DNA of 64,000 nt from Atopomonas hussainii. GTDB taxonomy: Bacteria; Pseudomonadota; Gammaproteobacteria; Pseudomonadales; Pseudomonadaceae. The notes under the pieces are model-generated. The model was not told the DNA's origin. It saw only the letters and a program-made list of their open reading frames with translations, and did not search any database. Of this stretch, positions 25,402 to 34,734 are shown in pieces (within the stretch, counting starts at the first letter, position 1; every line of letters begins with the position of its first letter). The stretch is from NCBI RefSeq assembly GCF_900109735.1, contig NZ_FOAS01000008.1, forward strand, positions 124,001 through 188,000, written 5' to 3'. The position numbers and the translations under genes were made by a program.

Positions 25402-26028
25402 ATGAGCCAGTATTTTCATATTCACCCCGACAACCCGCAGCCGCGCTTGATCAAGCACGCGCTGGAGATCATCCATGGCGGCGGGGTGATCGCTTACCCA
25501 ACGGACTCGTCCTATGCGCTGGGTTGCCATATGGGCGATAAAGCGGCGATTGAGCGCATTCGGCGCATTCGCCAGCTGGATGACAAGCACAATTTCACCT
25601 TAGTGTGCGCCGATTTATCCGTGCTTGGCCTGTATGCCCGCGTGGATAACAGCACCTTCCGCTTGCTGAAAGCCCATACGCCGGGGCCGTACACCTTTAT
25701 TTTGAATGCCAGCCGCGAAGTGCCGCGCATGCTGCTGCACCCCAAGCGGCGCACCATTGGCTTGCGTGTGCCGGGCAACCCGATTGCCCAGGCGTTGTTG
25801 GCCCAGCTGGGCGAACCGCTGATGAGTGTGACCCTGCAAATGCCCGGCGATGACTTGCCGTTGTTTGACCCAGAAGTGATTCGCGAACGCCTCGAAAAGC
25901 ATATTGATTTAGTGATTGATGGCGGTCATGGCGGTGTTGCAGCGTCCACGGTAGTTAGTCTGTTAGACGAGCGTAGCGAAGTGCTGCGCGTCGGCTGTGG
26001 CGATCCCGCGCCGTTTCAGTTGGATTAG
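25402..26028 (+). CDS. yciO: YciO-type Sua5/YrdC family protein
   Basis: This 208-residue protein has the Sua5/YciO/YrdC fold. The conserved start 'GGGVIAYPTDSSYALGC' (about 26-42) and 'LKAHTPGPYTFIL' (about 90-102) are clear. TsaC/YrdC makes threonylcarbamoyl-AMP for tRNA t6A; YciO is a paralogue with weak or unknown activity. Length and the 'KRRTIGLRVPG' motif point to YciO. A GGGAG site precedes the ATG. It is followed by trpS and scpAB in the same direction. Confidence 0.88.
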   Translation: MSQYFHIHPDNPQPRLIKHALEIIHGGGVIAYPTDSSYALGCHMGDKAAIERIRRIRQLDDKHNFTLVCADLSVLGLYARVDNSTFRLLKAHTPGPYTFILNASREVPRMLLHPKRRTIGLRVPGNPIAQALLAQLGEPLMSVTLQMPGDDLPLFDPEVIRERLEKHIDLVIDGGHGGVAASTVVSLLDERSEVLRVGCGDPAPFQLD

Positions 26029-26077
26029 TGCCGGTTTAGCGCTTGTTACGGGCGATGACCCAGACCGCCTGCGTGGC

Positions 26078-26083
26078 TATAAT
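26078..26083 (+). promoter_or_regulatory. TATAAT -10 element upstream of trpS
   Basis: A perfect TATAAT lies 40 bases before the trpS start. The -35 is not obvious (ATGACC at 17 bases). Confidence 0.4.
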
Positions 26084-26122
26084 CCCCCGTTCATTATTTG
26101 GCTGTTCCCCAAGGAGCCCCGT

Positions 26123-27337
26123 TTGAGTTCCGTCGACTCGCAACGACGCGTGCTGTCCGGCATGCGCCCCACTGGCCGTTTACATCTGGGCCACTATCAC
26201 GGTGTATTGAAGAACTGGGTGCGCTTGCAGCACGAGTACGAGTGCTTCTTCTTTATCGCCGACTGGCATGCGTTGACCACCGGTTACGATGAAGTCACCA
26301 CCATCAGCCAAAGCGCGTGGGAATTGGCCGTCGATTGGCTCGCCGCAGGGGTTAGCCCAAGCTCAGCGAATATCTTTATCCAGTCGCAAGTGCCCGAGCA
26401 CGCCGAACTGCACCTGTTGCTGTCGATGGTCTGCCCGCTGGGCTGGCTGGAGCGCATGCCGACCTTTAAAGAGCAGCAAGAAAAACTCAGCCACAAAGAC
26501 CTGAATACCTACGGCTTCTTGGGCTATCCGCTGCTGCAAACTGCCGACATCCTGATCTACCGCGCGGGTTTAGTGCCGGTTGGTGCCGACCAAGTGCCGC
26601 ACATCGAGTTCTCCCGCGAAGTGGCGCGTCGCTTTAATCACCTGTACGGCAAAGAGCCGGGTTTTGAAGAAAAAGCCGAGCAGGCGATTCAGAAGATGGG
26701 CAAAAAGGCCGCCAAGCTGTTTAACAACTTGCGCCGCGCCTACAACGAACAAGGTGATGAAGAAGCGCTGGAAACCGCCCGCGCGCTGCTCAAAGAACAG
26801 CAAAACATCACCATCGGCGACAAAGAGCGCCTGTTTGGCTACCTCGAAGGCGGCGGCAAGGTGATTCTGCCGGAGCCGCAATCGCTGCTTACCGAAGCCT
26901 CGAAAATGCCCGGTCTCGACGGCGCCAAGATGTCGAAGTCGTACGGCAACACTATTTCGTTGCGCGACACCACCGACGAAGTGGCCGACAAGATTAAGCG
27001 TATGCCCACCGACCCAGCACGGGTGCGCCGCACCGATCCGGGTGATCCGGCAAAGTGCCCGGTGTATCAGCTGCATGAGGTGTACTCCGATGCCGGCACG
27101 CGTGATTGGGTGCAGCAAGGCTGTAAGAGTGCCGGTATTGGCTGCTTAGATTGCAAAAAGCCAATCATCGACGCCATTCAGGCCGAGCTGAAACCGATGC
27201 AAGAGCGCGCTGCGGACTACGAAAGTAGCCCGGATTTAGTGCGCAGCATCTTGGCCGATGGCGCCGAGAAAGCCCGCGAAACCGCACGTGAAACCTTGGT
27301 GGATGTGCGCCACGCCATGGGCCTGAACTACAGGTAA
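26123..27337 (+). CDS. trpS: Tryptophanyl-tRNA synthetase with C-terminal extension
   Basis: This 404-residue class I synthetase charges tRNA-Trp. The HIGH-type motif is 'GRLHLGHYHG' (about 17-26) and the KMSKS motif is 'GAKMSKSYGN'. It starts at a TTG, chosen because AAGGAG lies eight bases upstream and the Rossmann fold starts at once. The open frame upstream to 25997 is not family sequence. It is longer than the 330-residue form and has an internal helical insertion (about 180-255) as in Pseudomonas-type TrpS. Cysteines in 'CKSAGIGCLDCKKP' could bind zinc. Confidence 0.93.
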   Translation: MSSVDSQRRVLSGMRPTGRLHLGHYHGVLKNWVRLQHEYECFFFIADWHALTTGYDEVTTISQSAWELAVDWLAAGVSPSSANIFIQSQVPEHAELHLLLSMVCPLGWLERMPTFKEQQEKLSHKDLNTYGFLGYPLLQTADILIYRAGLVPVGADQVPHIEFSREVARRFNHLYGKEPGFEEKAEQAIQKMGKKAAKLFNNLRRAYNEQGDEEALETARALLKEQQNITIGDKERLFGYLEGGGKVILPEPQSLLTEASKMPGLDGAKMSKSYGNTISLRDTTDEVADKIKRMPTDPARVRRTDPGDPAKCPVYQLHEVYSDAGTRDWVQQGCKSAGIGCLDCKKPIIDAIQAELKPMQERAADYESSPDLVRSILADGAEKARETARETLVDVRHAMGLNYR

Positions 27338-27345
27338 TTACGCGT

Positions 27346-28167
27346 ATGAGTCAGAGCGAACCGCAGCCGAGCACTGCCGCCAACGCGCAGCAAGAGCTGC
27401 CGTTCGCTCTGGTCTATGGCCAGCAGGTCACCGAGATTCCGCAAGACCTGTACATCCCGCCGGATGCCTTGGAGGTGTTTCTTGAGGCTTTCGAGGGCCC
27501 GCTCGATTTGCTGCTGTATCTGATCCGTAAACAGAACATCGACATCCTCGATATTCCCGTGGCGGAAATCACTAAGCAGTACATGACCTACGTCGAGCTG
27601 ATGAAAAGCGTGCGCTTGGAATTAGCCGCCGAATATCTGGTCATGGCCGCGATGCTGGCAGAGATCAAATCGCGCATGCTGCTGCCGCGCAGTAGCGAAG
27701 TGGATGACGAAGAAGACGACCCGCGTGCCGAGTTGATCCGTCGCCTGCAAGAGTACGAGCGCTACAAACAAGCCGCCGAAGACCTCGACGAGTTGCCGCG
27801 CGTTGGCCGCGACACCCACGTGCCCAGTGTGGCCGCGCCAGATGCCCGTGCCCGTAAGTTGTTGCCGGAAGTGAACATGCAAGAACTGATGCTCGCTCTG
27901 GCTGAAGTACTGCACCGCGCCGATATGTTTGAAAGCCATCAAGTGACTCGCGAAGCACTGTCGACCCGCGAGCGCATGAGCCAAATTCTCGAGCGCTTAA
28001 AAGGTGCGGGTTTCGTGCCGTTTGCTGCGCTATTTCGCGCCGAAGAGGGCCGCCTAGGCGTAGTGGTGACCTTTATGGCGCTGCTGGAGCTGGTTAAAGA
28101 ATCGCTGGTCGAGCTGGTGCAAAACGAAGGCTTTGCCCCCATCCATGCGCGTGCGCGGAGCGAATAA
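27346..28167 (+). CDS. scpA: Segregation and condensation protein A
   Basis: This 273-residue kleisin links SMC heads in the condensin-like complex. The conserved N-terminal region 'FEGPLDLLLYLIRKQNIDIL' (about 49-68) and 'AAEYLVMAAMLAEIKSRMLLP' are present, as is the C-terminal winged-helix part. It starts eight bases after trpS and its stop overlaps the scpB start (TAATG). The length is normal. Confidence 0.95.
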   Translation: MSQSEPQPSTAANAQQELPFALVYGQQVTEIPQDLYIPPDALEVFLEAFEGPLDLLLYLIRKQNIDILDIPVAEITKQYMTYVELMKSVRLELAAEYLVMAAMLAEIKSRMLLPRSSEVDDEEDDPRAELIRRLQEYERYKQAAEDLDELPRVGRDTHVPSVAAPDARARKLLPEVNMQELMLALAEVLHRADMFESHQVTREALSTRERMSQILERLKGAGFVPFAALFRAEEGRLGVVVTFMALLELVKESLVELVQNEGFAPIHARARSE

Positions 28168-28952
28168 TGAACCTGAATGACACCGCCACGCTGGCCAGCT
28201 TGCTCGAAGCCTTTTTGCTCGCCAGCGGCAAAGCCATGTCGCTTGAGCGCTTAAGCGAGCTGTTTGAAGAAGGCGAGCGGCCGGACACTAAGCAACTGAA
28301 AGCCGCGCTGGCGCATCTGGATAAAAGCTGCAAAAAGCGTGCGTTTGAGCTGAAAGAAGTGGCCAGCGGTTATCGCCTGCAGATTCGCGACGAGTTCTCG
28401 CCGTGGGTTGGTCGCTTGTGGGAAGAAAAGCCGCAGCGTTATTCGCGCGCCATGCTGGAAACCTTGGCCTTGATTGCCTATCGCCAGCCGATTACTCGTG
28501 GCGAGATCGAAGATATTCGCGGCGTGACGGTGAACAGCCAAATCATCAAAACCCTGATGGAGCGCGACTGGATTCGCGTGGTGGGCTATCGCGATGTGCC
28601 GGGCAAGCCGGCCATGTTGGCCACCACTAAAGGCTTTTTGGATTACTTCAATTTAAAGAGCCTCGACCAGCTGCCGACCTTGGCGGAAATCCGCGAACTG
28701 GAGCTTGAGCCCGAGCTGCCGCTTGAAGAAGGCTTAGCGGCGCAAGTGAGTGTCGACGATGACGACGAGCCGGCGGTTGAACATAAGCCGGCGACCAAAG
28801 ACTTCCGCTCGCTATTGGCTGAACTGGATGCCATGGAAACTGGCCTGAAAACCGACTTCGACGACCTGCGTGATGAAGAGGGCGAAGAAGGCGCTGATGG
28901 TTCGGGTAATCAAGACGACGCAGGCGGCGCTAAGCCGTCCGAGCAGCCTTAG
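28167..28952 (+). CDS. scpB: Segregation and condensation protein B
   Basis: This 261-residue protein has the tandem winged-helix core of ScpB (about 8-175; 'LETLALIAYRQPITRGEIEDIRG' region near 92-114). An acidic, disordered C-terminal tail follows (about 190-261). It binds ScpA and SMC. It is coupled to scpA by TAATG overlap. Its stop is two bases from the convergent Tat-signal gene. Confidence 0.95.
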   Translation: MNLNDTATLASLLEAFLLASGKAMSLERLSELFEEGERPDTKQLKAALAHLDKSCKKRAFELKEVASGYRLQIRDEFSPWVGRLWEEKPQRYSRAMLETLALIAYRQPITRGEIEDIRGVTVNSQIIKTLMERDWIRVVGYRDVPGKPAMLATTKGFLDYFNLKSLDQLPTLAEIRELELEPELPLEEGLAAQVSVDDDDEPAVEHKPATKDFRSLLAELDAMETGLKTDFDDLRDEEGEEGADGSGNQDDAGGAKPSEQP

Positions 28953-28954
28953 CC

Positions 28955-30229
28955 TTACACAGTTTCATGCAGAATCGGCCAGCGCGCGACCAATTCCCCG
29001 TCGCGTATTGCGAGCAAATCACCAAACTGCAAAAACACCGCCTCGCTTTGCCGTGGGCGCAAGAACAGATGATCGTTAACGGCTAGCTGGCAACTCGCGG
29101 CAGCGGTGTAGAGCATCTGGTTGCTAGAGTGGCCGTATAAGCCATTGCTGCGCACGCCGTGCGGTGCCCATGGCTCGGCCAGCCAGTGGCCGCCGTAAAT
29201 AAAGTGCGCACGGGCAAGGTTAGGGTTCCAGCTACGCATGGCGCCGCTTAAGCCTTCGATGCCCGGTATTTGCGTGCCGTCGAGGCTTTTCAGAATAGGG
29301 CTGGCGATAAAGGCGGCGGGCTTAAAACCGCTGAGGGTGTCTAAGTCAAAGTCGCTGGGTTTCACCAAACATGAGCCGGCGGATAAGTCATTACACGGGC
29401 TGTTATCGCGGTGCAGGGCAATGGTCGGCGAGCCGGCGCCGTTTAACAGCAAGGGCTGGCTCTGTAGCTCGGGCATTTCAGCCAGCAAGGCGCTGAGCAC
29501 TTGCTGATAAAAGCCGCAGGCCTTGGCATAGCTTTGCTCGCGGCTTTCTAAAATAGCGGGGATTTTGCCCACATGCGCGTCGTAGCCCATCAAGCCGCAC
29601 AGCTGTAGGTGCTCGGGGTGTTGTTTAAACAGGGTAATAAAGGCCGGTAACTCAGCCAGACTGGCAATGCCGCCACGGTGCAGGCCGACATCCACTTCGA
29701 GCGCGACGCGCAGGCGGGTTTGTTGCGCCTTGGCGATTTGCGCGTATTCGACCAACCGCGCTGGGGTGTCGATCAGCCAAGTCAGTTGTTCAGCCGGGTT
29801 GAACTGGCTGCGCAGCGGCGTGGCATAAAAGCGCGCACAGGCCGCAGCGGGCATAGGTTTGCCGAGCAAAATATTGCTGTCGGCAAAGCGCTCGGCGCTC
29901 TGGCGTAAAAACGGCCAGTGAAAGCTCATCAGCGCGCGGCTGTCGAGCTTGTCCATCACATACGCCAGTAAGTCGGGGCTGGGCAGCGACTTCTCGACTA
30001 AGCGTAAGGTAGCGCCGGGTTTGCGCAGTTGTTGCAGGGCCTGAATGTTGCTGTCCAGCAAATCGAGGTCGATCACCAGCTGCGGGCGGCCTTCGCCCAG
30101 TTGTTGCAGCTGTGTGTTCAGTGCGGCGAAGTAGGGCGAGTAGGGCGCACCGTTGTTGCTGGGTTTTAACCATGCCGCACCGGCTAAGCCTGCGGCGCCT
30201 AGGCCGAGTAAAAAGTGCCGGCGCTGCAT
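28955..30229 (-). CDS. Tat-exported alanine-racemase-fold protein (D-threonine aldolase-like)
   Basis: This 424-residue protein has an N-terminal twin-Arg signal ('QRRHFLLGLGAAGLAGAA') and an alanine racemase N-terminal barrel with a D-serine dehydratase-like C-terminal part. The pyridoxal phosphate Lys is probably the one in 'LRLVEKSLPSPDL', after the first strand 'LVIDLDLLDSNI'. A cofactor-bearing enzyme exported by Tat fits, as Tat moves folded proteins. The substrate is unknown; D-amino acids or D-hydroxyamino acids are likely. The ATG at 30229 overlaps the stop of the upstream oxidase gene (TGATG). Confidence 0.75.
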   Translation of the reverse strand: MQRRHFLLGLGAAGLAGAAWLKPSNNGAPYSPYFAALNTQLQQLGEGRPQLVIDLDLLDSNIQALQQLRKPGATLRLVEKSLPSPDLLAYVMDKLDSRALMSFHWPFLRQSAERFADSNILLGKPMPAAACARFYATPLRSQFNPAEQLTWLIDTPARLVEYAQIAKAQQTRLRVALEVDVGLHRGGIASLAELPAFITLFKQHPEHLQLCGLMGYDAHVGKIPAILESREQSYAKACGFYQQVLSALLAEMPELQSQPLLLNGAGSPTIALHRDNSPCNDLSAGSCLVKPSDFDLDTLSGFKPAAFIASPILKSLDGTQIPGIEGLSGAMRSWNPNLARAHFIYGGHWLAEPWAPHGVRSNGLYGHSSNQMLYTAAASCQLAVNDHLFLRPRQSEAVFLQFGDLLAIRDGELVARWPILHETV

Positions 30230-31575
30230 CACACCACCCCCAGCAAGTTGCGCAGGTAAGGAGTGAGGAACTTGCCCTGCGGGTCGAGCGCTTCGCGCAC
30301 GGTGAGGAAGTCTTTCCAGTGCGGGTACAGTGGCGCGAGTTCTTTGCTGGTTAAGCTATGCCACTTGCCCCAATGCGGGCGCCCGCCGTACTTGCGCAGG
30401 ATCGGCTCGGCCAAGGCAAACAGTGCTTGGTAGTCCTGCTGCGCATATTGGTGAATGGAGATCGACACACAGTCTTGGCCAAAGAAGGGGCTGAGCCACA
30501 GCTCATCGGCCTGCACAAAGCGAAACTCCAGCGGGAAGAACACTTGGATATCGCTGTTGCGCATGGCCTCGGTGAGCTCGTTAAAGCAAGCAAAGCCTTG
30601 CTCTAGCGGAATCTGATACTCCATTTCGTTAAAGGCCACAGTGCGTGGCGAGGGGAAGATCTGCCACGACGGCCCCACGCGAGTGCTTTCCTCGACAAAC
30701 ACGCCGACCAGTTTTTGCAGTGTGCTGTTAAGCCATGGCAGTTTTTGCGCGGTGTCGGCAACGAACTCCAGCAGGGCGTTTTCATCAATGCTGCTGGTCA
30801 GCGGCGGGGTGTCGGGCTCGTCGGTGAGCATCTGGCGTTTGATGATGGCTTTGCCGCCATCGACAAAACCCCAGAACTCCACGTGGCGGTGCTGTAAACG
30901 CTCGGCAGCCACAGTGCTCACGGCTTCTTCAAGGCTGCACACTTGCACGGTTTCTTTGAGCTTATACAGCGGCTCATTCTGCAAGGTGATTTGCGTCATC
31001 ACGCCTAAACAACCGAGCCCCACTTGGGCCGCGCGGAAGATTTCCGGGTGCGCGCTTGTTGAACACTCGAGCGGTAGTCCTTCGGCAGTGAACAGGCGGA
31101 TTTTCTCCACATTGGCCGACAAGCACTTCAGTTGCCCGCCTGTGCCATGGGTGGCGGTGCTGATCGTGCCGCCGAGCGACTGCACATTGATATCCGGTTC
31201 GTTAATCAGCGACTGGCCCAACTTGGCAGACTCGCTGCTGACTTGCGCCAAGCGCGAACCGGCCCAAAAGGTTGCTTGGTGTTGCGCGGTATCGTGCGCG
31301 ACTAGGCCGTTCATGGGCTCTAGCGACAGCAGCGTATCGCTGCTGGGCACCAAAGCGCTGAAGGAGTGTGAGCCGCCAACCACGCGTAGGTTTTTCGCTT
31401 GGCGCAGGGCATCGCTAATCTGCTCTTCGCTTTGCGCGTAGATAATCTGTTGGGGGTTGGCGTGCTGGTTGCCCGACCAGTTGCGCCAGGTATTGCTCAA
31501 GCTCGGTAGGCTGTAAGCACCTGCCGAAAGCGCGGTGAGGCCTTGCAGCAGGTGGCGGCGTGTCAGTGCTGGCAT
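30229..31575 (-). CDS. Tat-exported FAD-linked oxidase (D-arabinono-lactone oxidase type)
   Basis: This 448-residue protein has a Tat signal ('TRRHLLQGLTALSAGAYS'), an FAD-binding PCMH domain (about 35-210) and an ALO C-terminal domain. 'RVVGGSHSFSAL' carries the His used for covalent FAD in this family. 'FLTPYLRNLLG' ends it as in gulono/arabinono-lactone oxidases ('HWGKWHSLT' gives the conserved HWGK). It should oxidise a sugar lactone or polyol in the periplasm. It forms a coupled pair with the racemase-fold gene and is divergent from a TetR regulator. Confidence 0.85.
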   Translation of the reverse strand: MPALTRRHLLQGLTALSAGAYSLPSLSNTWRNWSGNQHANPQQIIYAQSEEQISDALRQAKNLRVVGGSHSFSALVPSSDTLLSLEPMNGLVAHDTAQHQATFWAGSRLAQVSSESAKLGQSLINEPDINVQSLGGTISTATHGTGGQLKCLSANVEKIRLFTAEGLPLECSTSAHPEIFRAAQVGLGCLGVMTQITLQNEPLYKLKETVQVCSLEEAVSTVAAERLQHRHVEFWGFVDGGKAIIKRQMLTDEPDTPPLTSSIDENALLEFVADTAQKLPWLNSTLQKLVGVFVEESTRVGPSWQIFPSPRTVAFNEMEYQIPLEQGFACFNELTEAMRNSDIQVFFPLEFRFVQADELWLSPFFGQDCVSISIHQYAQQDYQALFALAEPILRKYGGRPHWGKWHSLTSKELAPLYPHWKDFLTVREALDPQGKFLTPYLRNLLGVV

Positions 31576-31698
31576 TGTTGTTGTTCTCCCTGAATAAGCT
31601 GACTATGTGTCAGGTTATGCTTTGCGCACGCGGGAAACAAGCAAACTTGCGGTCGGTAAGGCATCATGTACGCCCCCACTCATTGCCGAAGGATTGCT

Positions 31699-32361
31699 AT
31701 GGGTCAGCAAGAAAGCCTAGAAGTGAGCGCCGGTCTGCGGATTAACCCGCGCCAGCAGCGTGCTCACGAAAAAATTGAGCGCATTTTGGATGCCCTCGCC
31801 AGTTTGCTGCACAGCCAGGATGCCGCAGCACTGAGCATGGCGGCGATTGCCCGCGAAGCCGGCATGCCGCCGCCGACGCTGTATCACTATTTTCCCGATA
31901 AGCTCGCCGTGCTCATGGCCTTGGCTGAGCGCACCATGCAGCGCGTGGATAGCCAAGCCGAAGCGGCGCTGGCGCCGTTTAGGCTTTCAGGCGGGCATGA
32001 TGTTGATTGCGCGGCCTTAGTAGCGTCGATTTATCAGGCCTACCGCACCGAACCGGGCTATGTGCAAGTGCTGCGTGCCTGTAATAGCTCGCAAGAGCTT
32101 AAGCAGATAGCCGAGCAATCCAATCAGCGCATGGCCGATGTGCTGGTGCAAGTGTTTGCCAGCAGCCTGCCGGAAGCGGCGCAAGTGGGCGTGCGGCGCA
32201 TTGCCTTGATGATGGCGCAAAGCTGCCAAGTACACCTCGACATGGCCTTAAGCCAAACCGACGACGGCGAGGCAGCGGCGATTGTGCAAGAAGCCGGCAA
32301 CATGATTGAGGTGCTATACCAGCACTATCGCGTGGCTTATTTGGGCAGTGCCGCGCGCTGA
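31699..32361 (+). CDS. TetR-family regulator
   Basis: This 220-residue protein has a TetR DNA-binding domain (about 18-65) with the recognition helix 'GMPPPTLYHYFPDKLAVL'. A helical effector domain follows. ATG 31699 is chosen because GAAGGA lies six bases upstream. The 11 residues before it are not family sequence. It is divergent from the FAD oxidase/racemase pair, which it probably controls. No clear palindrome is visible between them. Confidence 0.87.
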   Translation: MGQQESLEVSAGLRINPRQQRAHEKIERILDALASLLHSQDAAALSMAAIAREAGMPPPTLYHYFPDKLAVLMALAERTMQRVDSQAEAALAPFRLSGGHDVDCAALVASIYQAYRTEPGYVQVLRACNSSQELKQIAEQSNQRMADVLVQVFASSLPEAAQVGVRRIALMMAQSCQVHLDMALSQTDDGEAAAIVQEAGNMIEVLYQHYRVAYLGSAAR

Positions 32362-32397
32362 GTTGTTACAATCGCGCCCCTTTTGCCGGAGACCGTT

Positions 32398-32955
32398 ATG
32401 GACGCCCTGACTGCGCTAACTACCCGTCGCTCATCTGCCAAGCTGTGTGCGCCGGCGCCGGATGCCCAAGCTATGGCGCATATTGTCAGCGCCATGCTGC
32501 GCGCGCCGGATCATGCCTTGCTGCGCCCGTGGCGTTATTTGCAGGTTGAAGGCGAAGGGCTTAGCGCATTGGGTGAAGTGTTTGTGCAGGCCATGCTTAA
32601 ACGTGACCCGCAATTAACCCCCGAGGCACAAGCGCGTTATCGCAATATGCCGCTGCGCGCACCACTGATGCTGATCGGCATTTTAAGCCCCGTTGAGCAC
32701 CCCAAAGTGCCCGTGCATGAGCAGTTGCTGTCGGCTGGCTGCGGCTTGCATGCAGCGTTACTCACTGCACATGCATTGGGTTTTGGCGGTATTTGGCGCA
32801 CCGGCGATTTGGCCGAAGATGCCCACGTAAAACAAGCCTTAGGCTTGGCTGCACACGAGCAAATCGTCGGCTTTTTGTACTTAGGCAGTGTGGATGGCGA
32901 GATGCGCGACAAACCCCAGCCAGAGGCGGCCGCGCACGTGCGTCAGTGGCCTTGA
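32398..32955 (+). CDS. YdjA-like nitroreductase
   Basis: This 185-residue flavoprotein resembles YdjA, the small NAD(P)H nitroreductase with FMN. It begins 'MDALTALTTRRSSAKLCAPAP', where Arg-Arg-Ser-like residues bind FMN phosphate, and has 'GFGGIWRTGDLAED' and 'IVGFLYLGSVDG' at the end. The natural substrate is unknown. TACAAT (32367-32372) gives a promoter -10, and CCGGAGA precedes the ATG. Confidence 0.87.
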   Translation: MDALTALTTRRSSAKLCAPAPDAQAMAHIVSAMLRAPDHALLRPWRYLQVEGEGLSALGEVFVQAMLKRDPQLTPEAQARYRNMPLRAPLMLIGILSPVEHPKVPVHEQLLSAGCGLHAALLTAHALGFGGIWRTGDLAEDAHVKQALGLAAHEQIVGFLYLGSVDGEMRDKPQPEAAAHVRQWP

Positions 32956-33006
32956 TTTGCGCTGCGCGCCATCTCGCCGGCTGTGCTGCTGATAAACCAA
33001 TATCCC

Positions 33007-34317
33007 CTACGTTGGCAGTTGCAGGGTGGCGATAAAGCCGCCTTCGGGGGGGTTGGCCAATAGCAACTGCCCGTCATGCCGCTCGGCGATGCGCCGACAA
33101 ATAGCTAAGCCCAAACCGTAGCCGTCATTGCCTTGATTGGCGGCGCGGGTGAATGGCTGGCCGAGTTTGTCGAGCAGCTCAGCCGGGCAGCCGGGGCCGT
33201 GATCGCGCACGCTGAGCAGTAGCTGAGCGCCATCTTGTTGGCAGCTCACATCAATGGCACTGCCTTCAGGGGCAAAGCGCAGGGCGTTGCGCAGTAGGTT
33301 GTCCAGCGCGCGTTCCAGCAATTCTGGCCAGCCATTGAGCTGTGCATGGCTGGGGTGAAAGTGCACGGCCACGCAGCTGTCTTGATAGCGCTCGGCCAAG
33401 CTGCGCCACAGCTGGCTGATGCTCACGCGCTGTTTGGCGCCAAGCGGGGCGTCGGGGCGGGCCAGTTCGAGAATTTCGCCAATCAGCAAGTCCAGACGAT
33501 CGCACTCGCGGGTAATGCGCTGGTTGAGCAATTGCTGTTGTGGATCATCGGCGTGCTTGTCTTGCAGTGCCAATAACACCCGTAGACGTGCCAAGGGTGA
33601 GCGTAACTCATGCGATACATCGCGCAGCAGCTGACGTTGATTGCTCAACGAGCTTTGCAGGTGCTTGCCCATGGCTGAGAAGTCGCGGGCCAGTGCGCCC
33701 AGTTCATCACCGCGTTGGCTGATTTGCGCTAGGTCAGCGGGTTCGAAGCGACTCTCGCTGAGCTCTTGCGCGGCGCGCTGTAAACGTTTGAGCGGACGGG
33801 TTAAATACAAGCTGAGCGGCAAGCTGACCAACACTAAAGCGCCCAGTACACACAGCGCCAACAGGCTACGGCCAAGCCAAGTATCGCCCAGCCACTGATG
33901 CAGCGCAGGGCGCGGCAAGCGGTAAATAAACAGGTATTCCTCACCGCTGGCGGCGAGCACCGTTTGCGTTAGCTTAACGGGGCGCGGTGCCTTGCCTTCG
34001 CGTTCTTTATGTAACTGCTTAAACAGCTGCTCGACGCGGGGCGGCAGGCCGTTGGTTAGCAGGCTGCCGCGCTCGTCATAGACTTGTACAAACAGTTGGA
34101 AGCGACGTCGGTAGTCTTGCAGCAGCTGCCGATTGGCGGCGTGGTCTTGCGCCTCATGGCGGTCTATCCACTGGCTGGCAAAGTCTTTCAGTGCCGGGTG
34201 AAAGTGGAATAGCCAGCGCTCTTCAAGACTTAAACGCGACACGCCAAAGGTGAAGCTGGCCACCAGAGCGGTGGCCAACATCAGACTGGCAAGAATCTTC
34301 CAGAACAGTGAGCGCAT
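33007..34317 (-). CDS. cpxS: CpxA/CpxS-like sensor histidine kinase
   Basis: This 436-residue membrane kinase has a first helix (about 8-28), a periplasmic sensor (about 29-148), a second helix (about 150-172), HAMP, and the DHp helix with H236 ('DVSHELRSPLARLR'). The ATPase has N-box 'ALDNLLRNALRFAP', G1 'VRDHGPGCP' and G2 'GYGLGLAICRR'. It should phosphorylate the response regulator at 34768-35457. Its ATG overlaps the stop of the Spy/CpxP-like gene, so periplasmic inhibitor and kinase are translated together. Confidence 0.9.
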   Translation of the reverse strand: MRSLFWKILASLMLATALVASFTFGVSRLSLEERWLFHFHPALKDFASQWIDRHEAQDHAANRQLLQDYRRRFQLFVQVYDERGSLLTNGLPPRVEQLFKQLHKEREGKAPRPVKLTQTVLAASGEEYLFIYRLPRPALHQWLGDTWLGRSLLALCVLGALVLVSLPLSLYLTRPLKRLQRAAQELSESRFEPADLAQISQRGDELGALARDFSAMGKHLQSSLSNQRQLLRDVSHELRSPLARLRVLLALQDKHADDPQQQLLNQRITRECDRLDLLIGEILELARPDAPLGAKQRVSISQLWRSLAERYQDSCVAVHFHPSHAQLNGWPELLERALDNLLRNALRFAPEGSAIDVSCQQDGAQLLLSVRDHGPGCPAELLDKLGQPFTRAANQGNDGYGLGLAICRRIAERHDGQLLLANPPEGGFIATLQLPT

Positions 34318-34634
34318 TATTCGTCGCTGTCGCGCTCGGCTTTACGCTCTTCGCGCTTGGCTTTGCGTTCTTCCATTTTTTGCATGCGCTCTTCGTGCTT
34401 GGCGTCGAACTTGGCGCGCTGCTCATCGTCGAGCACATTGCGGATCTCTAAGCGGGTGGCTTCCATGTGCTTTTTCATGATGTTGCGAATTTCGCCGCGC
34501 TGCTCGTCGCTTAAGTTCAGGTCTTTGGCCATGTCGCGCATGTGGTCGCGCTTGCCTTCAAACTTGCCTTCGCTGGCGATGGCGAGGGTGGGCAGCAGAA
34601 CAGCAATCGACAGGGCGGTGAGCATCTTTTTCAT
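34317..34634 (-). CDS. Spy/CpxP-like periplasmic protein
   Basis: This 105-residue protein has a signal peptide (1-20) and an all-helical body with one LTxxQ-type motif ('LNLSDEQRGEIRNIM') and a second weak one ('VLDDEQRAKFDAKH'). The C-terminus is a charged Lys/Arg/Glu helix. Spy and CpxP are periplasmic chaperones or inhibitors of the Cpx kinase. The gene sits between regulator and kinase. A CpxR-type box about 100 bases upstream suggests induction by envelope stress. Confidence 0.85.
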   Translation of the reverse strand: MKKMLTALSIAVLLPTLAIASEGKFEGKRDHMRDMAKDLNLSDEQRGEIRNIMKKHMEATRLEIRNVLDDEQRAKFDAKHEERMQKMEERKAKREERKAERDSDE

Positions 34635-34734
34635 GGTGATATTCCTTGTAACGGTTAGATGAGCCTTGCGGCTGCCGGTGTCTTACCGGTTGAGTTCAGT
34701 ATGCCGAGGGCAAGGTTAAGTGCCGTTAGCCAAG

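Noticed and set aside
25997-26122. 42-codon N-terminal extension of trpS
   Set aside because: It includes the TATAAT promoter and the ribosome binding site of trpS, and the synthetase fold begins at the TTG 26123.
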